Source: CATOSD01 sp034422735 (GTDB lineage: Bacteria; Chloroflexota; Dehalococcoidia; Lucifugimonadales; CATOSD01). Taken from it: a stretch of 64,000 bases of DNA. Numbering within the stretch: the first letter of the stretch is position 1; the number at the start of each line of letters is the position of its first letter. A model generated the notes under the pieces. The model saw nothing but the letters and a program-made list of their open reading frames with translations, searched no databases and was not told the DNA's origin. This document shows positions 18,185 to 27,481 of this stretch, piece by piece. Location: positions 1 to 64,000 of the forward strand of contig DAOUJL010000083.1 of NCBI GenBank assembly GCA_034422735.1, read 5' to 3'. Both the position numbers and the translations under genes were made by a program.

Positions 18185-19089
18185 GAGACAGGGTCGAAGC
18201 GTTTCTCAACTACATGACCGTGGAGCGGGGGGTCTCGCCCAACACGCAGGCCGCCTACCGCAGCGACCTGAAGCAGTTCCTGGACTTCCTGGACGAGGAC
18301 CGGTTCGGGAGCGCTCCGGTCGGAGACTGGCGGCAGGTGGACGAGGCGGTGGCGGCGGCATACGTCGAGCGGCTGATCGAGTTGGAGTACTCCGACACTA
18401 CGCGCGCGCGGAAGGTCGCCTCGCTCAAGTCGCTGTTCTCGTTCCTGGACGACGAGGGCGCGATCGAAGCCGATCCCACCGAAAACCTGAGCACGCCGCG
18501 GATAGGCAGATCGCTGCCGGAGACGCTGGCAGTCGAGGACGTGACCCGGCTGCTGGAAGAGGCGTCCACCAAGGACTCGCCCGAGGCCAAGCGGGACCTC
18601 TCGATGCTGGAGTTGCTGTACGCCAGCGGAATGCGGGTGAGCGAACTGGTGTCGCTGGACACGGACGACGTGGACGTCGACGAGCTGTCGGTGCGGTGCT
18701 TCGGCAAAGGCGGGAAGGAGCGCGTGATCCCGATTCACTGGAGGGCGGCGAACTCGGTGGCCGAGTACGTGGAGGAGACGCGGCCCGTGCTTGAGAGCGA
18801 GCGCTCCGGTCGGGCATTGTTCCTGAACCGGCGCGGCGACCGGCTCACCCGCCAGGGCTTCTCGCTCATTCTGAAGGGGTACGCGAAGCGCGCGGGCATT
18901 ACCGCGAAGATTACGCCCCATTCGCTACGCCACAGCTTCGCCACCCATCTGCTCCAGGGCGGCGCTCCGCTGCGACACGTCCAGGAGCTGCTGGGCCACG
19001 CCAGCATCTCCACGACGCAGGTGTATACTCACTTGACCAGCGAGCACGTTCGGGAGGAGTACGACATGGCGCACCCGCGGGCGAGGTGA
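18181..19089 (+). CDS. Tyrosine recombinase, XerC/XerD family
   Basis: 302 aa, the size of Xer proteins that resolve chromosome dimers. An N-terminal core-binding domain (FLNYMTVERGVSPNTQAAYRSDLKQFLDFL) is followed by the catalytic domain with the first Arg in ASGMRVSELVSL, the beta-strand lysine in FGKGGKERVIPI, the HSLRHSF box, the second His in LLGHASISTTQVYTH and the nucleophilic tyrosine in that last segment. Spacing and sequence look like the housekeeping enzyme more than a phage integrase, and no attachment repeats are obvious nearby. Position just upstream of uvrC fits a chromosomal gene. Confidence 0.9.
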   Translation: MRDRVEAFLNYMTVERGVSPNTQAAYRSDLKQFLDFLDEDRFGSAPVGDWRQVDEAVAAAYVERLIELEYSDTTRARKVASLKSLFSFLDDEGAIEADPTENLSTPRIGRSLPETLAVEDVTRLLEEASTKDSPEAKRDLSMLELLYASGMRVSELVSLDTDDVDVDELSVRCFGKGGKERVIPIHWRAANSVAEYVEETRPVLESERSGRALFLNRRGDRLTRQGFSLILKGYAKRAGITAKITPHSLRHSFATHLLQGGAPLRHVQELLGHASISTTQVYTHLTSEHVREEYDMAHPRAR

Positions 19090-19176
19090 ACGAGGGCCGG
19101 GTCCCTTCCCTGCCCCGCTCCAGCCCGCCGGAAACGGCGATACACACTAGACGATTCGACCCAGGAGGACACTCAG

Positions 19177-19512
19177 ATGCCCAGCAGAGGACGCAAGCGA
19201 GCCTCCAGACAGGCCCAGCTCAGCCAGAAGAAGCGCAGGGGCCGCGCCGGCGTAAACGCGCGGACTTTCGACGCCGGCCCGACGGAGCCGCGCGAGGCGC
19301 CGCAGACTGCGCCCGCGGCCAGCAGCGCTCCGGTGGCGGCAGCCGCGGTGGCCGCGCCGACGCCCCAGGCCGCGCCGCGCCGCCAGCGAAGGCAGTCGAC
19401 GCCGAACACGCCGATGGTCTATCGCTACCTGGGGCGCGAGCTGAGACAGATCGGCGTACTTGCCGCGGTGATGGCCGCGGCGCTGGTGGCGCTCTCGTTC
19501 GTGCTGGGCTAG
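19177..19512 (+). CDS. Small basic protein with one C-terminal membrane segment
   Basis: 111 aa. A very basic N-terminus (MPSRGRKRASRQAQLSQKKRRGR) is followed by an Ala/Pro-rich linker and a single hydrophobic helix at the end (IGVLAAVMAAALVALSFVLG). AGGAGG lies eight bases before the ATG. The pattern suggests a tail-anchored protein with a cytoplasmic nucleic-acid- or ribosome-binding tail, but no family is recognised. Confidence 0.65.
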   Translation: MPSRGRKRASRQAQLSQKKRRGRAGVNARTFDAGPTEPREAPQTAPAASSAPVAAAAVAAPTPQAAPRRQRRQSTPNTPMVYRYLGRELRQIGVLAAVMAAALVALSFVLG

Positions 19513-19560
19513 GCCGCGTCGCGGTCTGGCCGTGGTGACGGCGATGCGCAGGGGCAAGCC

Positions 19561-21453
19561 TTGGTAGTCGAAGCGAAGCGGGACGAGTTCGGAGAGCGCC
19601 TGAGGGCGCTGCCGACGTCGCCCGGCGTCTACCTGTTCCACGACGGCGACGGCGCCGTGCTGTACGTCGGCAAGGCGGCCAGCCTGCGCAACCGCGTCAG
19701 CTCGTATTTCGGGAGCACGCCCAACCTGGTGCCCAAGGTCCGCAACATGATGCGCAGGGTCGAGGACTTCGAGTTCATAGTCACGGAGTCCGAGCAGGAG
19801 GCGCTGATCCTGGAGTGCAATCTCATCAAGGAGCGCCAGCCCCAGTACAACGCGCGTCTGAAGGACGACAAGAGCTACCCGTTCATCAAGATCGACATGT
19901 CGGAGGACTTTCCGCAGGTGTACGTCACGCGGAAGGTGCCCAACGACGGCTCGCGCTACTTCGGGCCGTTCGCCAGCGCGAGCAGCGTGCGGCGCACGCT
20001 CAACCTGCTGAAGAAGCTGTTCCCGTACCGCTCATGCACCAAGACCATCACAGGCGACGACCCGCGCCCGTGCCTCGACTTCTACATCCACCGCTGTGTT
20101 GGCCCGTGCATCGGCGCGGTCGACCGGGAGCAGTACGCCGAGATCATCGACCAGGTGGTGCTGTTCCTGGAGGGCAGGACCAATCGCGTCGTCAAGTCGA
20201 TAAGCCGGCGCATGGAGGAGGCGGCGGACGGCCTGGAGTTCGAGCGGGCCGCCGTGCTGCGCGACCAGTTGAGGGCTATCGAGAGGGTCAATGAGGGCCA
20301 GAAGGTGCTCAACCTCAGCTCGGAGAACCTGGACGTCATAGCGCTGGCCCCGTCCGAGAGCGAGGCGTGGGTGGAGGTATTCTTCGTCCGGCACGGCAAG
20401 CTCATCGGGCGCGACAACTTCATCATGGCAGGCACGCAGGACGACACGCCCGGCGACATTCTCACGGCGTTCGTCCAGCAGTTCTACGACGCGACGCCCT
20501 ACGTGCCGCCGCGCATCCTGGTGCAGCACACGCTCGACGACGCCGAACCGATAGCGGAGTGGCTGCGGCAGAAGCGCGGCAGCCGGGTGCGCGTCTACAC
20601 GCCGCAGCGAGGCCAGAAGCGCCGGCTGATGGAGATGGTGTCGGAGAACGCCCGCCAGGGGCTGGACCACCTGGAGGTGCGGCGGGCGTCCGACAGCGCG
20701 AAGCTGCACGCCGGGCTGTCGGAGCTCCAGGAGGCGCTGAGCCTGCCCGAGCCTCCGCGACGCATCGAGTGCTACGACATCTCCAACATCCAGGGCACCA
20801 ACGCGGTGGGCAGCATGGTGGTGTTCGAGGACGGCCGCTCCGCGCCGTCCCAGTACCGGCGGTTCAGGATCAAGACCGTCGAGGGCGTGGACGACTACGC
20901 GATGATGCGGGAGATGCTGACGCGGCGGTTCAAGCGTCTCGCCGATGCCCGGAACGCGGCGAACGGTTCCGAGAACCGCGCAAATGAAGCGGACGACAAG
21001 CCCGGCGACGGTGGCGGCTCATGGGGCGTCGCGCCGGACCTGGCGCTGATCGACGGGGGCAAGGGTCACCTGGGAGCGGCGCTGCAGGTGTTCCTGGAAC
21101 TGGGCATAGACTTCGTGCCGCTGGCGAGCCTGGCAAAGGAGAACGAGGAGCTGTTCGTGCCCCACGTCCAGGAGGGGATCATGCTGCCCCGAGATTCCCA
21201 GGGCCTGTACCTCGTGCAGCGCGCCCGGGACGAGGCGCACCGTTTCGCCATCACGTATCACCGGCAGCGCAGATCGCGAAAGGGCGCCGAGTCCATCATC
21301 GACCAGGTGCCCGGAATCGGGCCGAAACGCCGCCGGATGCTCATCCGGCAGTTCGGCTCCACCAAGGGCATCAGGGAGGCCACGGTGGAGCAGATTGCCG
21401 CCGCGCCCGGCATGACGCTGAAGCTCGCCAAGCGGGTCAAGAGCTACCTCTAG
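19561..21453 (+). CDS. uvrC: Excinuclease ABC subunit C
   Basis: 630 aa endonuclease of nucleotide-excision repair that cuts on both sides of a UvrB-bound lesion. Domains in order: GIY-YIG nuclease (SPGVYLFHDGDGAVLYVGKAASLRNRVSSYF), UVR helix pair (MEEAADGLEFERAAVLRDQLRAI), RNase H-like second nuclease (ECYDISNIQGTNAVGSMVVFEDG, LALIDGGKGHLGAAL) and a helix-hairpin-helix tail (IDQVPGIGPKRRRMLIRQFGS). The start codon is TTG with GGGGC upstream. An acidic, Gly-rich linker near residue 470 looks like a small lineage insertion. No uvrA or uvrB gene is in the window. Confidence 0.95.
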   Translation: MVVEAKRDEFGERLRALPTSPGVYLFHDGDGAVLYVGKAASLRNRVSSYFGSTPNLVPKVRNMMRRVEDFEFIVTESEQEALILECNLIKERQPQYNARLKDDKSYPFIKIDMSEDFPQVYVTRKVPNDGSRYFGPFASASSVRRTLNLLKKLFPYRSCTKTITGDDPRPCLDFYIHRCVGPCIGAVDREQYAEIIDQVVLFLEGRTNRVVKSISRRMEEAADGLEFERAAVLRDQLRAIERVNEGQKVLNLSSENLDVIALAPSESEAWVEVFFVRHGKLIGRDNFIMAGTQDDTPGDILTAFVQQFYDATPYVPPRILVQHTLDDAEPIAEWLRQKRGSRVRVYTPQRGQKRRLMEMVSENARQGLDHLEVRRASDSAKLHAGLSELQEALSLPEPPRRIECYDISNIQGTNAVGSMVVFEDGRSAPSQYRRFRIKTVEGVDDYAMMREMLTRRFKRLADARNAANGSENRANEADDKPGDGGGSWGVAPDLALIDGGKGHLGAALQVFLELGIDFVPLASLAKENEELFVPHVQEGIMLPRDSQGLYLVQRARDEAHRFAITYHRQRRSRKGAESIIDQVPGIGPKRRRMLIRQFGSTKGIREATVEQIAAAPGMTLKLAKRVKSYL

Positions 21454-21573
21454 GCCTGCCTGGACTCCGCTTTTCGCTAAAGCTAGGTTCCATTCGCCTT
21501 GCTACACCGAGTTGCGCACCCCTGTACACAGGCGTTCCGGTTTACTTTACGTCTTGGTTAGCTTATGGCGGGC

Positions 21574-22452
21574 CTAGCTTCCCTCGGGTCTCTCGGAGTT
21601 GCCGCCTGCGCCCGTGTTTCCGGCCATCCGGGCGAACGGGCCCAGCAGATTGGTGAACTCCATCGGGAAGATGAACTTGGTGGACGGACTGCTGCCCAAC
21701 TGCTTGAGCGTGTCGAAGTACTGAAGGCTCAGGGTATTAACGTCGACGTTCTGGGCCACGCCGTAGACTTTGTCCAGCGCCAGGCTGAAGCCTTCCGCGC
21801 GCAGGACGGCGGCCTGCTGGTCTCCCTCGGCGGAGAGTATCTCGGCCTGGCGCTCGCCCTCGGCGCGCAGGATTGCGGCCTGCTTCTCGCCTTCGGCGAC
21901 GGTTATGGCCGCTTCCCGCGTGCCCTCGGCCTCCGTCACGGCGGCGCGGCGGAAGCGTTCGGCGGACATCTGCCGGTTCATCGCGTCCTGGATATCGCGG
22001 GCGGGCTCCACCTCGCGAATCTCTACCTGCGTGACCTTGATGCCCCAGCGCTCGGTCACCTCGTCCAGCTTCTGGCGCAGCAGTTCGTTGATGCGGTCCC
22101 GTTGGGACAACACGTCGTCGAGCGGGATTTCGCCGATTACCGCTCGGAGCGTCGTGGTAGCTATGCCGATTACCGCGCTGCGGTAGTCGACAACCTCCAT
22201 GATCGCCCTGTCCGCGTCGGACTCCATGACGCGCATGTAGACCAGGAAGTCGATGTCGATGGGCGCGTTGTCCCGCGTGATGTTGGTCTGGCGGGGGATG
22301 TCGATTACGGCCTCGCGCAGGTCGATTCGCTGGTAGGTGACGAAGGGCCAGAACATCACCTTCAGACCCGGTGGTTTCAGCCCTGAGAACTTGCCGAGCC
22401 AGAAGACGGCCAGACGCTCGTACTGCTTGACGATGGTTATGTATGGTATCAA
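21574..22452 (-). CDS. SPFH/band-7 family protein, slipin-like
   Basis: 292 aa. The SPFH domain starts almost at once (YERLAVFWLGKFSGLKPPGLKVMFWP), followed by the typical VEIREVEPARDIQDAMNRQMSAERFRRAAVTEAEG and a long Ala/Glu/Gln-rich coiled helix with repeated AEGxxQAAxLRAEG units, which drives oligomerisation into membrane microdomain scaffolds. The start is TTG with GAGGAG six bases upstream. It follows the NfeD gene after 21 bases; slipin and NfeD are a conserved operon pair in bacteria and archaea. Confidence 0.9.
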   Translation of the reverse strand: MIPYITIVKQYERLAVFWLGKFSGLKPPGLKVMFWPFVTYQRIDLREAVIDIPRQTNITRDNAPIDIDFLVYMRVMESDADRAIMEVVDYRSAVIGIATTTLRAVIGEIPLDDVLSQRDRINELLRQKLDEVTERWGIKVTQVEIREVEPARDIQDAMNRQMSAERFRRAAVTEAEGTREAAITVAEGEKQAAILRAEGERQAEILSAEGDQQAAVLRAEGFSLALDKVYGVAQNVDVNTLSLQYFDTLKQLGSSPSTKFIFPMEFTNLLGPFARMAGNTGAGGNSERPEGS

Positions 22453-22473
22453 GTGGTTCTCCTCTTGACTGGC

Positions 22474-23886
22474 TTACTGGTCCGCTTTGAAGACTTTGAG
22501 TGTGAGACCCGCTACATCGGAGACTATCACTTCCTGTCCCCCTTCTATGTGCTCGCCGGAGTCGGACACCGCGCTCCACGACTCGCCGCGCAGCCGCACG
22601 CTGCCGCGCGGATCCAGCGGGGTCACCACCACGCCTGTCTCCCCTACCAGGCTCACCTGGCTGGGGTAGCCCTCCGCCGCCTTCGCCCGGCGATTCTCTC
22701 TGAGAAACAGCCCGAGCGACACGACCATGAACGCGCCGATGATGCCTATGATCCACAAGTTGACCCGGAAGCTGGGCTCCGGTATGGGCGGCGCGCCGAA
22801 TCCACCGAACAGCAGGAAAGCGCCCACGATGAAGCTGATTGCCGCGCCGATGCCGAACACGCCCAGCCCGGGTGCCGACGCTTCGGCGTAGAACAGCGCC
22901 ATCGCAAGCAGAATCAGGCCCAATCCGACCCAGTTGACGGGCAGGTTGGCGATGGCGGTGAACGCCAGGGCGAGCGCGACCACGCCGACCACTCCCGGAA
23001 CGATCAGGCCTGGGCTTATGAGCTCGATGAGTATGCCAATGCCGCCGATCGTGAGCAGAACGAACGCGACGTTGGGGTTGGCGAGGATGCCCAGGAATCG
23101 CTCGAGGGGATTCAGCTGCAACTCGTACACCGCTATTCCGGTCGTGTCCAGCGTGACGCCCGTACCGGCAACGGTGACTTCCATGCCGTTCATCTTCTCC
23201 AGGAGCTCCGGCACGTCGGCGGCCACGATGTCGATGACGTTTTCTTCGAGCGCCTCGGACGGTGAGAGCGACAGCGCGTTCAGGACGGTCTTCTCCAGGA
23301 CCTCCCGGTTCCGGCCGCGCTCGTCGGCGATGCTGCGCATGAAGGCGGCCGCATCCTGTGAGGCCTTGGACTTGAGGGTATCGGGCAACTCCTCGCCGCC
23401 GCCTCCGACGGGGGACGCCGCGCCGATGTTCGTGCCGGGCGCCATGGCGGCGACGTGCGCGGCGGCGGTGACGAAGGTGCCCGCCGAGGCGGCCTGCGCC
23501 CCAGGGGGCGAAACGTAGACGGCGACCGGAACCGGCGAGGTGAGCAGGTGCTCTACTATCTCGCGAGTGGAGGAGTACAGACCGCCCGGCGTGTCAAGAC
23601 GCACAATGGCCAGTCGCGCTCCGTTCTCCCTCGCGTCGTCCAGGCCGCGCGCGAGATGGCCGGCGGCCAGTTCGTCGATAGTTCCGTCGATGGTGATCAG
23701 CGTAGCGCGATGGCCGGACGCATCCGCCGGCACGGCCTGGCCGAGCAGGAAGCCACCGAATCCGAGCGCGACGAGCACCAGTGCGGCGAGGCGGCGCACC
23801 GCGGCCGCGCGATCCGGCGCTGGCCGCGTATGCAGGCCGCGCGCGTGTCTGCGGCTGGAAGTCGATCGCGCCAACAATTGTTCCAT
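22474..23886 (-). CDS. NfeD1-type membrane-bound serine protease (ClpP class)
   Basis: 470 aa. Signal/anchor segment near residues 33-55, then a ClpP-like domain with RLDTPGG, the nucleophile serine in GAQAASAGTFV and the lysine of the Ser-Lys dyad in TLKSKAS; next come four or five membrane helices (VAFVLLTIGGIGILIELI, GVVGVVALALAF, VGLGLILLAMALFY, FRVNLWIIGIIGAFMVV), and an OB-fold NfeD domain at the end (VGETGVVVTPLDPRGSVRLRGESW). The family cuts or regulates stomatin/slipin partners; the slipin gene is directly downstream. Confidence 0.9.
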   Translation of the reverse strand: MEQLLARSTSSRRHARGLHTRPAPDRAAAVRRLAALVLVALGFGGFLLGQAVPADASGHRATLITIDGTIDELAAGHLARGLDDARENGARLAIVRLDTPGGLYSSTREIVEHLLTSPVPVAVYVSPPGAQAASAGTFVTAAAHVAAMAPGTNIGAASPVGGGGEELPDTLKSKASQDAAAFMRSIADERGRNREVLEKTVLNALSLSPSEALEENVIDIVAADVPELLEKMNGMEVTVAGTGVTLDTTGIAVYELQLNPLERFLGILANPNVAFVLLTIGGIGILIELISPGLIVPGVVGVVALALAFTAIANLPVNWVGLGLILLAMALFYAEASAPGLGVFGIGAAISFIVGAFLLFGGFGAPPIPEPSFRVNLWIIGIIGAFMVVSLGLFLRENRRAKAAEGYPSQVSLVGETGVVVTPLDPRGSVRLRGESWSAVSDSGEHIEGGQEVIVSDVAGLTLKVFKADQ

Positions 23887-23988
23887 TTTCGGCCCTGAAG
23901 CCAGCTAACCAAGACGTAGAGCGATGTTCTGCAATACGCCTCTAGCGTAACAGAGAATGCCGACGAGCGTTGGCGCGCGCAGCGCGAG

Positions 23989-24378
23989 TTAGTAGACGAC
24001 CAACTCCACTCCATAGTTCGAGTATGGGTCGGGGTCGAGGGTGCAGATCGGCTCTCCTCGTTCGAGCGCGGCCGCGGCAACCAGGGCGTGATCGCCGGCC
24101 GATGCCCCGTCGTTGGCATCGCGTGCCGTGAGCAGGAGACCGGCGCGCTTTGCGGCGTCGGCGGAGAGCGGCGCCACCTCGACGAATTCGATCAGCGCGG
24201 TGAGCGCCATCTCGGTCCGGCGGTCGAGGTCGGGGTCCCGCCACAGCTCGAACACCGTCACCGATGACACGGCGGCTGTCTCTCTGCCGTCCAACACGAG
24301 GTCGATTATGCGGCGCGCGGACCGGTCTCCGTCAAGGTAGGCCCGAAACAGCGAGGCGTCGAGCAGCATATCGGCCAT
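23989..24378 (-). CDS. PIN-domain toxin, VapC-like
   Basis: 129 aa. Acidic residues of the PIN RNase site are visible: DMLLDASLFRAYLDGD, VTVFELWRD and ASAGDHALVAAAAL, with LDPDPYSNYG near the end. VapC toxins cut tRNA or rRNA. The ATG has GGAGAGGAG upstream. The antitoxin-like gene lies 96 bases upstream on the same strand, the usual order for a vapBC operon, although the gap is longer than usual. Confidence 0.78.
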   Translation of the reverse strand: MADMLLDASLFRAYLDGDRSARRIIDLVLDGRETAAVSSVTVFELWRDPDLDRRTEMALTALIEFVEVAPLSADAAKRAGLLLTARDANDGASAGDHALVAAAALERGEPICTLDPDPYSNYGVELVVY

Positions 24379-24474
24379 TGTTTTCTCCTCTCCTCCACTG
24401 GCGCAACGCCGCCACACGGATGCGCCTCGTTCGCAACTCCCCTACCCTGCCGGACCGCGGCACGGCGGGTGGAC

Positions 24475-24771
24475 TTAGCCTTCGAGGTTCGCCCTCAGCA
24501 GCCTCACGGCTTCATCCCTGGTCAACTCCACGGGAGAGCCGATTGGCTGCCTGACCTGAAGTCGGATGTACTCGTCCTCCCACACGGACGGTTCCGGGGG
24601 AAGGGGAGGCGACGGCTCGACGTCGTTCAGCGCCAGCTCGAGGGCGTGCTCGACGAACTCGCGGAGTGACAGGCGGCGCTCCGCCGCCTTCGCCTTGGAG
24701 GCCAGGTAGAGGTCCTCCCTCACGGCGGCGTATAGCTGCCTGGTGGGTTGTTCGCTCTTTTTTCTTGGCAT
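24475..24771 (-). CDS. Putative antitoxin with ribbon-helix-helix-like N-terminus
   Basis: 98 aa. TRQLYAAVREDLYLASKAKAAERRLSLREFVEHALELAL fits a strand-helix-helix DNA-binding fold of CopG/RHH type, followed by a Pro-rich linker and an acidic C-terminal tail (DEAVRLLRANLEG) that could wrap the toxin. It would be made first and repress the operon. Assignment rests mainly on its size, fold pattern and position upstream of the PIN toxin. Confidence 0.6.
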   Translation of the reverse strand: MPRKKSEQPTRQLYAAVREDLYLASKAKAAERRLSLREFVEHALELALNDVEPSPPLPPEPSVWEDEYIRLQVRQPIGSPVELTRDEAVRLLRANLEG

Positions 24772-25023
24772 AGCAATATCACTCTATTTGGATAGCGGAA
24801 CATCGGCAAGGCGAAAATGGGTGTCTCCGGGCCGATTTCTGGGCGGCGAGGTCTCGTCCGAGCGCCGCATCCGACCGCGGCAGAGGCGTGCGTGCGTCTG
24901 TACCGGCGCGCAGCGGTTGGGAATATCCGCATATCTCGATATAGATTACGTTTTCGAGGCGCGGCGAACTGCGCGGGGCAGTCACGCTGCGCCTACCGGC
25001 CGGCACATGCTCAGGTTTGTAAA

Positions 25024-25032
25024 TGATATAAT
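25024..25032 (+). promoter_or_regulatory. Extended -10 promoter of the glycerate kinase gene
   Basis: TGATATAAT is a perfect extended -10. It ends only ten bases before the ATG at 25043, so transcription would begin at or a few bases before the start codon; no ribosome site is present. This implies a leaderless or nearly leaderless mRNA. Confidence 0.5.
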
Positions 25033-25042
25033 GGCCCGCGGC

Positions 25043-26197
25043 ATGAAAATCGTAGTCGCACCACAGGCATTCAAGGGCAGCATCTCCGCACAGGACGCCG
25101 GACAGGCCATGCGCGAGGGCATCCTCCGCGTGTTCGCAGACGCCGAGGTGGAGGTCACGCCGGTCGCCGACGGCGGCGACGGCACGCTGCAGACGCTGGT
25201 CGGCCTCACCGGGGGCAGCGTGCGCAGCGTGAGCGTCACCGGGCCGCTGGGCGAGCGCATTGAGGCGCAGTGGGGCGCTCTCGGCGACGGCAACACCGCC
25301 GTGATCGAGATGGCGCGCACGTCCGGACTGGCGCTGGTGCCGCGCGACAGGCGCAATCCCCTGCTGACCACGACCTATGGGCTGGGCGAGGCCATCCGAC
25401 AGGCCCTGGAGGACGGGTTTCGCAAATTCATTATCGGGATCGGCGGAAGCGCCACCAACGACGGCGGCGCGGGGATGGCCCAGGCGCTGGGTGTGCGGCT
25501 ACTGGACGCGGAGGGCCGCGACCTGGCGCAAGGCGGAGAGGCGCTGGAGCGAGTGGCGAGCGTCGACGTTTCGGCGCTCGACGAGCGCGCCCGCGAGTCT
25601 ACGTTCCTGGTGGCCTGCGACGTTAGCAATCCGCTCACCGGGCCGGAGGGGGCATCCGCGATATACGGTCCGCAGAAGGGCGCGACGCCTGAGATTGTGC
25701 AGCGGCTGGATGCTGCCCTGCACCGCTTCGCCGAGGTGGTGAGGGACGACCTGGGGCGCGACATCGAGGATCTGCCGGGCGCGGGCGCCGCGGGAGGTCT
25801 CGGCGGCGGCTTCGTGGCGTTTCTGGACGCCGAGCTCAGGGCGGGGGTGAACATAGTCCTCGACCTGGTGGACATGGAAAGCCACCTTGAGCGAACGGAC
25901 CTCGTAATCACCGGCGAGGGCTGCCTGGACTATCAGACCATCTACAAGAAGGCGCCCATCGGCGTGGCGCAGATGGCAAAGGAGCGCGGCATCCCGGTTG
26001 TGTGCGTGTCCGGTTCACTTGGCGAGCGCTACGGCCTGGTGCACGACCATGGCATCGACGCCGCCGCGGCAATCACGAACTCGCCAATGAGTCTGGACGA
26101 GTCGTCCGCCAATGCGGCCGAGCTGATAGCCTCCGCCACGGAGCAGGCGATGCGATTCATCGAGGTGGGCAGACGCCTCTCCGCCAGCATTTCTTAG
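25043..26197 (+). CDS. Glycerate 2-kinase (GarK/GlxK family)
   Basis: 384 aa kinase that phosphorylates glycerate using ATP. Family features: MKIVVAPQAFKGSISAQDAGQAM at the start, TPVADGGDGTLQTLV, MARTSGLALVP, GIGGSATNDGGAGMAQALG, GPQKGATPE, AGAAGGLGGGFVAFL and LVITGEGCLDYQTIYKKAP. Length is standard. The start at 25043 is placed where homologues begin (KIVVAP); an ATG four codons upstream is also possible. No other glycolate/glycerate genes are adjacent. Confidence 0.92.
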   Translation: MKIVVAPQAFKGSISAQDAGQAMREGILRVFADAEVEVTPVADGGDGTLQTLVGLTGGSVRSVSVTGPLGERIEAQWGALGDGNTAVIEMARTSGLALVPRDRRNPLLTTTYGLGEAIRQALEDGFRKFIIGIGGSATNDGGAGMAQALGVRLLDAEGRDLAQGGEALERVASVDVSALDERARESTFLVACDVSNPLTGPEGASAIYGPQKGATPEIVQRLDAALHRFAEVVRDDLGRDIEDLPGAGAAGGLGGGFVAFLDAELRAGVNIVLDLVDMESHLERTDLVITGEGCLDYQTIYKKAPIGVAQMAKERGIPVVCVSGSLGERYGLVHDHGIDAAAAITNSPMSLDESSANAAELIASATEQAMRFIEVGRRLSASIS

Positions 26198-26271
26198 CTA
26201 TCCCCTACTTCCCTCCTTACCTCACCTCTCTCTTCACATTCACCACATCTACTCAGAATTTCGGAGGTAAC

Positions 26272-27393
26272 ATGGGCTGGTCTGTTCACCACCCTGTCGG
26301 ACTTTTGCACTACGCACCTCAGCACTCCATGCGCGGCTACACGCTGGTGGCCAACGTGGGGGGCGATCACGCGAATCTGATCGACATGGAGGGGCGTGTC
26401 TGCCACCGTTGGCACTCCGAGCGCGGACTGCCGCAGGGCTACCTGCTGCCCAACGGCAACCTGCTGTGCCGCATGAAGCCGCCGGAGGACCGCGAGGGCG
26501 TGGCCGGATTCGGCGGATCGTCCGCCGGACTGTACGAGCTGGACTGGGACGGCAACGAGGTCTGGCTGTACGAGGACGATAGCGTCCACCACGACTTTCT
26601 GAGGCTGGACAACGGCAACACGCTGACGCTGGTGTGGGTGCCGCTTGCCGACGAGCTGGCCGCCCAGGTGCGCGGTGGCTACGAGCGCGAGGAGGACGCC
26701 GACAAGCCGATGTACGGCGACGTGATACGGGAGATTGCCCCGGACGGCTCCACGGTGCAGGAGTGGCCGATCTGGAGCGCGCTGGACGTGGACGCGGACG
26801 AGATATGCCCGCTCGAACGCCGCCAGGAGTGGACGCACACCAACTCCATCGACCTGACCCCGGACGGCGACTTTCTGATCAGCATGAGGCAGATTGACAG
26901 GGTGGCCATCCTGGGCAGGGAGAACGGCGACATACGCTGGAAGTGGGGAGCGGGCGAGCTATCGCACCAGCACAACGCCACGTTCCTGGACAACGGCCAC
27001 GTGCTGATGTTCGACAACGGGCCGCACCGCCGTGGTCCCAGCGGGTCGCGCGCGGTTGAGGTGAACCCGGTCACCAGCGAGATCGAGTGGGAGTACAAGG
27101 GGATGCAGCCACTGCACCTGTTCAGCTTCCACATCAGCGGCGCGTCGAGGCTACCCAACGGCAACACACTGATATGCGAGGGGGCCGCGGGCCGCGTGAT
27201 CGAGGTGACGCCGAGCAAGGAGCTCGTCTGGGAGTACATCAACCCGTTCTTCGTGCCGGACAGGCGCTTCGGCGGGGTGAACAACATGCTGTACCGCGCG
27301 CTCCGCTACGGCCCGGACCATCCCGCGCTGCGAGGCCGCGACCTCGATCCCGCGAGGCACGCCAACGTCAACCGGCTGTACGACATGATGTAG
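26272..27393 (+). CDS. Arylsulfotransferase-like (ASST) propeller protein
   Basis: 373 aa with GGAGGTAAC before the ATG. It has repeated DxDGxVxWxW-type blades: LIDMEGRVCHRWHSE, ELDWDGNEVWLYEDD, IAPDGSTVQEW, NGDIRWKWGAGELSHQHNATFLDNGHVLMFDNG and PSKELVWEYINPF, and NSIDLTPDGDFLISMRQIDRV. These are hallmarks of the ASST superfamily, which transfers sulfate between phenols through a histidine. There is no signal peptide, unlike secreted AssT, so the enzyme would be cytoplasmic and its donor or even its chemistry is uncertain. Related proteins of this type are frequent in marine Chloroflexota (recall). Confidence 0.75.
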   Translation: MGWSVHHPVGLLHYAPQHSMRGYTLVANVGGDHANLIDMEGRVCHRWHSERGLPQGYLLPNGNLLCRMKPPEDREGVAGFGGSSAGLYELDWDGNEVWLYEDDSVHHDFLRLDNGNTLTLVWVPLADELAAQVRGGYEREEDADKPMYGDVIREIAPDGSTVQEWPIWSALDVDADEICPLERRQEWTHTNSIDLTPDGDFLISMRQIDRVAILGRENGDIRWKWGAGELSHQHNATFLDNGHVLMFDNGPHRRGPSGSRAVEVNPVTSEIEWEYKGMQPLHLFSFHISGASRLPNGNTLICEGAAGRVIEVTPSKELVWEYINPFFVPDRRFGGVNNMLYRALRYGPDHPALRGRDLDPARHANVNRLYDMM

Positions 27394-27481
27394 GTACGCA
27401 ACCCCTTTCCCCTTCGGTAGGAGAGCACTGCGGTGAGGTTGAAGACCCCGATCACGCTGCAACCACGGAACAGCGATAGAC

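Noticed and set aside
18181..19089. Xer-type recombinase as the integrase of a mobile element
   Set aside because: Sequence and position by uvrC look chromosomal; no attachment repeats or cargo boundaries were found around it.
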